Shown: positions 1-4,403 of the stretch, one piece after another
Layout of the letters: each line of letters opens with the position of its first letter
Position numbering within the stretch: the first letter of the stretch is position 1
Assembly: GCA_934131055.1 (NCBI GenBank)
Contig: CAKOZB010000027.1
Location: forward strand, 1 to 14,288
DNA: 14,288 nt
Source: an uncultured Clostridia bacterium
Lineage (GTDB): Bacteria > Bacillota > Clostridia > TANB77 > CAG-508
Direction: 5' to 3'
Program-made: the position numbers and the translations under genes
Notes under the pieces: generated by a model
What the model saw: the letters and a program-made list of their open reading frames with translations, nothing else
The model's database searches: none
What the model was told of the DNA's origin: nothing

Positions 1-234
1 ATGCTAGAAATACAAACAAATGATACAACTGAAGAAAAAGTTATTTCTAATGAAGAAAAAATACTATTGTATAAAAAAATGCAAAAGTTAGATGAAAAAA
101 CACGAGAAGTAATTTATTTAAGGATAACTGGAGAACTTAGTTTTAAAGAAATAGGAGTTATTTTGAATCAAACAGAAAACTGGGCTAGAGTAACTTTTTA
201 TCGAGGAAAAAATCAATTGAAGGAGGTTGATTAA
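1..234 (+). CDS. ECF-type RNA polymerase sigma factor, 3' part (5' end outside the window)
   Basis: This is the last 77 residues of the ECF sigma factor seen complete at 6839-7315, covering all of region 4 with its helix-turn-helix. The ATG at position 1 is an internal methionine (residue 82 of the full protein), not a start: the complete copy continues upstream in frame and nothing here offers a ribosome binding site. Compared with the other copies it carries Lys instead of Arg at residue 107, Leu instead of Ile at 111 and Leu instead of Ile at 121. All three changes are conservative and sit in the first part of region 4. From base 119 on it is identical to the others. Confidence 0.9.
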   Translation: MLEIQTNDTTEEKVISNEEKILLYKKMQKLDEKTREVIYLRITGELSFKEIGVILNQTENWARVTFYRGKNQLKEVD

Positions 235-235
235 T

Positions 236-1084
236 ATGAAGGAGAAAAAAGATTGCAAAATTGTTCAAGATTTATTACCAAATTATATTGAGAATTTAAC
301 AAATGAAGAAACAAATAAGTTCATTGATGAACATTTAAAGGAATGCAATGAGTGCCAAAAGATTTTTGAAAACATGAAAAAAGATTTTAAAGTAAATACC
401 ACAAAAAGAGATGAAAGAGAAGTTAAGTACATAAAAAAATATAGTAAGAAAATGAAATTATTAAAAACTATATTATTGTTTATAGTGGTGATATATGTGA
501 TAGTAATAACAAGAAGGACAATTATAATGACTTCACTTTCTGAAAAAGCAAATGAAAATCAGGCATATGATAATTACTATGCAAGATTATATTCTTATCA
601 GGGAGACACTTTAACAATAACAGAAAGCTATAATAAAGGCAGAGACTATTTGACGACATTTACGAGATTGGTTAATGGCAATGAAATTCAAAAAATAACT
701 TATTATAAAAAAGGCAACGAGCAATTTGCTGTTACAGAGGCTGGTGGCAAAAAAAACGTGCTAGATTCTAAAAAAATGCTAGGAGGAAATATAGCACCCG
801 TAACCTATGTGTCAGATGGATTTTTTGCAAATCTTCAATATGCACTTATAACAGGAATTGAATCTACATATTGTAATGGAAAAGAGTGTTATGTTATTAA
901 AGGAAGTAGTTATGAAAGGTATATAGATAAAGAAACAGGCTTTGCAGTTAGAGATATAGAAAAATCAAATAAAGAGATAAACAGACAAACTGATATGGTA
1001 GTTGATTATGATTATAAATTTAACATAGTAACAGATAGTGATATTATAAGGCCAGATATAACTGTGAATACAATAAATGAATAA
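236..1084 (+). CDS. Transmembrane anti-sigma factor with HxxxCxxC zinc motif
   Basis: Probable anti-sigma factor for the adjacent ECF sigma factor, which it would hold at the membrane until an envelope signal releases it. Residues 6-45 look like a zf-HC2 zinc-binding anti-sigma domain: Cys7, then His33-x3-Cys37-x2-Cys40. A single membrane helix spans about 75-91, and about 190 residues lie outside. The outer part holds two close cysteines (213 and 218), a possible disulfide, and a motif near 229-240 (YIDKETGFAVRD) that recalls LolA/LppX-like folds; that comparison is from memory. I chose the ATG at 236 because AGGAGG at 221-226 is nine bases upstream; the TTG at 227 touches that site and is unlikely. 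It starts one base after the sigma stop, so the two are surely one operon. Confidence 0.85.
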   Translation: MKEKKDCKIVQDLLPNYIENLTNEETNKFIDEHLKECNECQKIFENMKKDFKVNTTKRDEREVKYIKKYSKKMKLLKTILLFIVVIYVIVITRRTIIMTSLSEKANENQAYDNYYARLYSYQGDTLTITESYNKGRDYLTTFTRLVNGNEIQKITYYKKGNEQFAVTEAGGKKNVLDSKKMLGGNIAPVTYVSDGFFANLQYALITGIESTYCNGKECYVIKGSSYERYIDKETGFAVRDIEKSNKEINRQTDMVVDYDYKFNIVTDSDIIRPDITVNTINE

Positions 1085-1115
1085 TATTTAAAAGATGAGT
1101 AATAGATTATAAATG

Positions 1116-1150
1116 AAGATAGATAATAATTTGAAAATTATCTATCTTTT
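1116..1150 (+). terminator. Rho-independent terminator of the sigma/anti-sigma operon
   Basis: A perfect 12-bp stem pairs 1116-1127 (AAGATAGATAAT) with 1137-1148, around a 9-base loop, and runs into TTTT. It lies 32 bases after the anti-sigma stop. The stem is AT-rich, so its strength is uncertain. Confidence 0.7.
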
Positions 1151-1160
1151 GTATTATAAT
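1131..1160 (+). promoter_or_regulatory. Candidate sigma-A promoter for the membrane protein at 1245
   Basis: TTGAAA (1131-1136), an 18-base spacer and TATAAT (1155-1160). It overlaps the right arm of the preceding terminator and would give a leader of about 75 bases. In such AT-rich DNA a chance match is possible. Confidence 0.45.
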
Positions 1161-1244
1161 ATAATTATCTTAACAAATAAGTGGTTTGGCAGAAAAATAG
1201 GAATCTTTTTTTGAGATTAAATTGGAAAAAGAAAGGTGATGTTT

Positions 1245-1550
1245 ATGAAAAAAATTTTAAAAGTAGTTGTTGGTATTTTAGGAATAATAGTTGTTTTAGG
1301 AATTGTATTTTTTACAGTAGATTATAATAGAGTAAAAAATCAGAAGAAGCCTATTTTTTGTATAAAAAGTCCAGCTGGAGGAATAATGGACGGCGGTACA
1401 ATAGAATATTTGGGTTTAGGTTATAAAGTAATAGATTTCCACACAATAGCAGGATTTGATGATATAAAAATTGGAACATGGTTTATAGATTATAATGATT
1501 TTGAAGAAGAAATAAAAGCGTACGAAAAAAATATAAAGAAAATTTATTAA
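1245..1550 (+). CDS. Small membrane-anchored protein, truncated by a frameshift
   Basis: A 101-residue protein with one N-terminal membrane helix (about 4-24) and a short outer domain with the motifs KKPIFCIKSPAGG, DGGTIEYLGLGYKVI and IGTWFIDY. I recall this combination in small uncharacterised clostridial membrane proteins, where it is often followed by a bacterial Ig-like domain. Here the reading frame stops at 1550, but sensible coding continues in another frame from 1538 to 1741. One extra A before G1538 would join the two. I chose the ATG at 1245 because GAAAGG at 1231-1236 lies eight bases upstream; the GTG at 1236 and the ATG at 1239 overlap or crowd that site. No function can be named. 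The truncated protein may still be made and inserted in the membrane. Confidence 0.7.
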   Translation: MKKILKVVVGILGIIVVLGIVFFTVDYNRVKNQKKPIFCIKSPAGGIMDGGTIEYLGLGYKVIDFHTIAGFDDIKIGTWFIDYNDFEEEIKAYEKNIKKIY

Positions 1551-1741
1551 CAAATGAAGAAAATAATAGTGATTTAGAAAATGTTATAATGAAAGTTGAT
1601 AGTACTACGATAAAAACTACCAGTATTTCAATAATAATTATAAATAATACTGACAATGAAATAGGATATCCAAATGACGAGTATGGTGTTTGTACAGATG
1701 TTGTTGCATTTGGTCTAAAAGATGCCGATATGTTTTTATAG
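1538..1741 (+). pseudogene. Frameshifted C-terminal extension of the preceding gene (Ig-like remnant)
   Basis: An open frame of 67 codons ending at TAG 1739-1741, with no start codon or ribosome binding site of its own. It begins ENLLTNEENNSD and carries VIMKVDSTTIKTT and IIINNTDNEIGYPNDEY, which look like the beta strands of a bacterial Ig-like domain. It overlaps the end of the upstream gene, whose last codons (KKIY, stop) are the out-of-frame reading of the same bases. It is also shorter than a whole Ig-like domain, so its far end may be damaged too. The domain assignment is from recalled family resemblance. Confidence 0.6.
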
Positions 1742-1776
1742 TTTTAAGTAGTTTTTAGTTCATAAGTTAGAATAAT

Positions 1777-1854
1777 TTAATTTTTTATATTATGAATAGT
1801 CATATTTTTAGGACCAAAATATACATCTCTGTTTCCATCTAGAGTATTAAGTTT
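1777..1854 (-). pseudogene. C-terminal remnant of the minus-strand gene at 1847-2245
   Basis: In the frame next to the annotated stop, the minus strand reads LNTLDGNRDVYFGPKNMT and a few more residues before a stop at 1779-1777. The TLDGNRDVY(I/F)G motif is one I recall at the very C-terminus of longer clostridial relatives of the upstream protein. It appears that an internal deletion removed the middle of the C-terminal half and put the end out of frame. Confidence 0.45.
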
Positions 1855-2245
1855 GATTATTTTCAAAAAGTATTTTGAAATCTGGTTCTGAAATACTCTC
1901 ATATTTTGTAGCTTTAATTTGTGCTGGATATGTGTCCATTACTGTTCCATCATAAAATATTCTTATTCTTTCGCCTACTTCATATTTTACATTAGTATCA
2001 AGTTTTAATTTTCCAACCATTATTAAATCTGAAGATTGTCTAATTTTTTCGCCTTCATCAGGCTCAACAAAGAATAAATTTTCCTCTATTTGAGTAATCG
2101 TTCCACAAAATGAACATTCAGTGTTATCAACTGTATCTTTAATAATATCATTGTTTTGATTTACTGGTGGTGCGTACTTTTTACCCCAAGTACTAAATAA
2201 AACCTCATCACCGTTTCTCATTCTGTTACAATCAATTAAATACAT
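1847..2245 (-). CDS. OB-like (DUF3221-like) protein, probably a decayed membrane-anchored gene
   Basis: A 132-residue reading with FSTWGKKYAPP at 17-27, a CxxC pair at 44-47, GTITQIEENLFFVEP at 48-62 and VGERIRIFYDG then TYPAQIKA at 90-112. The last two blocks resemble the OB-like DUF3221 domain of secreted Firmicutes proteins. The ATG used has no ribosome binding site. The frame stays open upstream to TAA at 2302-2300 and encodes a very hydrophobic stretch (YIFFVLLVCIVAMYLI), as if the real gene began with a membrane anchor. An ATG at 2300-2298 would reach it if one base (G2297 on the plus strand) were absent. With the C-terminal remnant downstream, this is probably a broken gene; expression is doubtful. 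Function unknown. Confidence 0.55.
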   Translation of the reverse strand: MYLIDCNRMRNGDEVLFSTWGKKYAPPVNQNNDIIKDTVDNTECSFCGTITQIEENLFFVEPDEGEKIRQSSDLIMVGKLKLDTNVKYEVGERIRIFYDGTVMDTYPAQIKATKYESISEPDFKILFENNQT

Positions 2246-2281
2246 AGCGACAATGCAGACTAACAGTACGAAAAATATATA

Positions 2282-2310
2282 TTGACAAACATATTTGCAT
2301 TATATATAAT
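2282..2310 (+). promoter_or_regulatory. Consensus sigma-A promoter for the gene at 2341
   Basis: TTGACA (2282-2287), exactly 17 bases, TATAAT (2305-2310): a perfect housekeeping promoter. Transcription should start near 2317, followed by AAAAGGAG (2327-2334) and ATG at 2341. The promoter lies over what looks like the lost N-terminal coding region of the divergent gene. Confidence 0.85.
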
Positions 2311-2340
2311 TTCTAAAAAGAGACATAAAAGGAGTATTAA

Positions 2341-2781
2341 ATGAAAAAAAATGTTCTAATAATTGTAAGTATATTAATTGTTATAATGATAAGTATTTTA
2401 GGCTATAAACTTCATATTAAACATCTAATTGCCAAAGATGAAATAAGTTATGCAAAGTTCCTCGAAACAGCAAAGTTTAATAAGAACTTTGAAAAATATG
2501 ATAGACTTGACGTAGAGTATAATATAGACGATGTTAATACTCTGATAGATGAGGTCTACAACAGTAATATTAATAAGTCTAATGCAGACTATCAGTACGT
2601 AACTATTCCAGATGTATCTTTGCAATTTAAGGACAAAATTTATGAAATGAAGTCGACTTATGATGTAAAACAATTAAAAGAAATAATAGAAAAAGAAGAT
2701 AAAAAAACATATAGTTTTTATATGTATTATGACGAGAATACAGGTTTTATTTACAAAATAGAAATATTGAAAAATAGTTAA
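2341..2781 (+). CDS. Membrane-anchored protein of unknown function
   Basis: A 146-residue protein with a single N-terminal membrane helix (about 4-21) after MKK and a charged outer domain of about 120 residues rich in Lys, Asp and Tyr. It ends in a likely beta-strand pair (YSFYMYYDENTG then FIYKIEIL). There is no lipobox cysteine, so it should stay anchored by the helix. AAAAGGAG lies six bases before the ATG and a perfect sigma-A promoter lies just upstream, so it should be well expressed. The next small gene starts 21 bases after its stop and is probably co-transcribed. I do not recognise the family. Confidence 0.75.
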   Translation: MKKNVLIIVSILIVIMISILGYKLHIKHLIAKDEISYAKFLETAKFNKNFEKYDRLDVEYNIDDVNTLIDEVYNSNINKSNADYQYVTIPDVSLQFKDKIYEMKSTYDVKQLKEIIEKEDKKTYSFYMYYDENTGFIYKIEILKNS

Positions 2782-2802
2782 AATTATATTAGGAGTTCAA
2801 TT

Positions 2803-2964
2803 ATGAAAAGAAAATATTTAATAATATTATTGTCATTCATTTTTGTATTACTTATAATATTAGGGCATTATATTTTGGTTTCTATTACTTATGTGCCAAG
2901 GGCAGAGATACTCATGGAAAACAGCATAGAAGAAAACTTTATTAAAGAAAATAATACGATATGA
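2803..2964 (+). CDS. Small membrane peptide, 53 residues
   Basis: A short gene starting at ATG 2803 with AGGAG at 2791-2795, seven bases upstream, and ending with TGA at 2962-2964. It encodes MKRK, a membrane helix at about 5-25, then a short acidic tail (YVPRAEILMENSIEEN). The position, ribosome binding site and clear anchor support translation. It may be the 5' part of a longer membrane-anchored protein whose remainder was deleted, because a terminator follows at once. No function can be assigned. Confidence 0.6.
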   Translation: MKRKYLIILLSFIFVLLIILGHYILVSITYVPRAEILMENSIEENFIKENNTI

Positions 2965-2974
2965 ATATAAATGA

Positions 2975-3002
2975 AAAAAGGAGCTTTTTACAACCCCTTT
3001 TT
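2975..3002. terminator. Bidirectional terminator between convergent genes
   Basis: AAAAAGG (2975-2981) can pair with CCTTTTT (2996-3002), with partial pairing further in. T-runs follow on both strands. It lies just after the small peptide gene (plus) and just after the end of the minus-strand gene stopping at 3006, so it can serve both. Confidence 0.6.
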
Positions 3003-3005
3003 AAT

Positions 3006-3752
3006 TTATTCTAATATTTTTATTCTAACACCTGACAATGTTGATGTGTTGGTTGAAGCAAAGAATATTGCTATTTTTTGTTTTTCTTTAAAATTTGATA
3101 AGTTATTCTTTGAATATATAACCTTAATCATTTTAGGAGAATTCGTACAAGATACCATTAAATAATCATCATGTATTTCCTCGATAGTTGCGTTTATAAG
3201 CATAAGATTATCCTGATTATCTATAGCATCTGCTTCGGCTTCATTATTATTAATAATTCTTAAATTTGTTACATTGTTTAAGTATTCTACCCAAAATATG
3301 CCGTGAGGCATGCTGTAAGTTGGCTCGTTTCCGTAGCATGTAACTTCGATTCTGTTTCCAACTTTTAATTTTTTTAAAGCTGTTTTGTTTAAATCTGAAG
3401 TCCTAAATGAATAATAGTTCAAATAGAATGAATCAAGAGATATTCTATCATCTTCAATTTTACTAATTTTTCCTCTTTCAAAACAGTAATCTTTTAAATT
3501 TCCACAATATACTATATTACCCACAGATAAGTCTGAAAATTCGAGTTTTTTACCATTTTCATCATAAAAGTTGAATGAAGAATATTCAACAGTTTGTATA
3601 TCGGGAATTAAGTAAGCACCTGTTATGCTATCATTATCTGTGTCTGTAATTGTGAATTTTAATTTTCTATGTGACTTAAAATAATAAATTCCAGATATTA
3701 TAACAATAAAAATAATTATTAATACAATTAAAATTTTTAATATTTTTTTCAT
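3006..3752 (-). CDS. Membrane-anchored protein with OB-like modules
   Basis: A 248-residue protein with an N-terminal anchor (MKKILK, helix about 7-24) and a beta-rich outer part. The pattern 'short strand, G-I-I-D-D, strand' plus 'VG-x-I-x-V' appears in GKISKIEDDRISL followed by LKVGNRIEVTCYG, and again as INATIEEIHDDYLMV followed by KEKQKIAIFF. An earlier LSVGNIVYCG block may belong to a third unit. This suggests tandem OB-like modules similar in style to DUF3221 domains; that is an inference. The ATG at 3752-3750 has only a weak ribosome binding site (GTGGGA) but a perfect promoter upstream. It is transcribed alone, convergent with the 2341-2964 genes and divergent from the HEFEH operon. 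Function unknown. Confidence 0.72.
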   Translation of the reverse strand: MKKILKILIVLIIIFIVIISGIYYFKSHRKLKFTITDTDNDSITGAYLIPDIQTVEYSSFNFYDENGKKLEFSDLSVGNIVYCGNLKDYCFERGKISKIEDDRISLDSFYLNYYSFRTSDLNKTALKKLKVGNRIEVTCYGNEPTYSMPHGIFWVEYLNNVTNLRIINNNEAEADAIDNQDNLMLINATIEEIHDDYLMVSCTNSPKMIKVIYSKNNLSNFKEKQKIAIFFASTNTSTLSGVRIKILE

Positions 3753-3779
3753 AAATTTATCCCACTTTCTTTAAGAAAA

Positions 3780-3808
3780 ATTATACTGAAAGATAAAAAT
3801 AATGTCAA
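3780..3808 (-). promoter_or_regulatory. Consensus sigma-A promoter for the gene at 3752
   Basis: On the minus strand TTGACA (3808-3803), exactly 17 bases, TATAAT (3785-3780). Transcription should start near 3773, giving a leader of about 20 bases. Confidence 0.85.
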
Positions 3809-3895
3809 TAAAAGTAGATTCAAAATGGAAATTTTTATAATTCACTGGTGAAAATAGCTTAAGTAATGAATTATCAATTTAATAAAGTTTTTTTC

Positions 3896-3924
3896 TTTAC
3901 AGTAAGATTACCTAATGATATAAT
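3896..3924 (+). promoter_or_regulatory. Sigma-A promoter of the HEFEH operon
   Basis: TTTACA (3896-3901), 17 bases, TATAAT (3919-3924): one mismatch from consensus. The predicted transcript start near 3931 leaves about 23 bases before the ATG at 3954, which supports that start over the ATG at 3933. Confidence 0.8.
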
Positions 3925-3953
3925 GTGAAAAAATGAACAAAGGAGTATTTTTG

Positions 3954-4403
3954 ATGGATAATAGTAGTTTGGCATACTCAGAAGTCTGCACAATATTAAA
4001 TATGCTTGAAGATGAATATAAAGAGAGAGTACCTAAAAATGTTATAGACTTTTTTGAAGAAGAAAGGGACAAAGAATATAATCCGATTATAGATGTTAAT
4101 ATTCCTTTAGAAAAACAAAATCTAAGAAGAAAAACGATTGTTTTACTTGCAATACTAAATTTAAATTACTGGTGTGACAGTGAAGAAGAAAAACAAGAAA
4201 TCTTGGATAGTTTTGCAAAAAATGAAGAGCTAAAGAGATTAAAAGAAAAAGAATTAACTGAGAATTATAATATAAATAATTTATTTAACAAAATAGAAAA
4301 TACTGAAAATAAAACAGAAGTATCTTTAATTGAATACAAAGAACAGAATTTTATACAAAAAATAATATCAAAGATAAAAAGTTTGTTTAGGAGGAAAAAC
4401 TAA
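3954..4403 (+). CDS. Uncharacterised protein, upstream partner of the HEFEH protein
   Basis: A 149-residue, highly charged, mostly helical protein. Conserved-looking blocks are LAYSEVCTILNMLEDEYKER at 6-25, VPKNVIDFFEEERDKEYNP at 26-44, a hydrophobic helix TIVLLAILNLNYWC at 61-74, and a basic amphipathic C-terminal helix (FIQKIISKIKSLFRRKN) that could bind membrane or nucleic acid. The style recalls uncharacterised small proteins common in gut clostridia; no function is known to me. I chose ATG 3954 because AAAGGAG (3939-3945) is eight bases upstream; the ATG at 3933 precedes that site and has none of its own. Its stop overlaps the next start (TAATG at 4401-4405), so the two proteins are translationally coupled and probably act together. 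Confidence 0.75.
   Translation: MDNSSLAYSEVCTILNMLEDEYKERVPKNVIDFFEEERDKEYNPIIDVNIPLEKQNLRRKTIVLLAILNLNYWCDSEEEKQEILDSFAKNEELKRLKEKELTENYNINNLFNKIENTENKTEVSLIEYKEQNFIQKIISKIKSLFRRKN

Noticed and set aside
1..3. ATG at the first base as the start of a short sigma-like gene
   Set aside because: The complete copy shows that this codon is internal (residue 82), and no ribosome binding site can be seen before it.
2425..2673. Minus-strand open frame inside the gene at 2341-2781 (also plus 2971-3165, minus 4426-4659, plus 4905-5090, minus 7145-7339 and their repeats)
   Set aside because: They lie opposite or across better-supported genes, have no ribosome binding sites and show no protein-like motifs; they are shadows.
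3837..3874. 8-bp inverted repeat ATAATTCA / TGAATTAT between divergent promoters, as an operator
   Set aside because: It is short and AT-only in most positions, with a 22-base loop and no regulator gene nearby; chance is likely in this composition.
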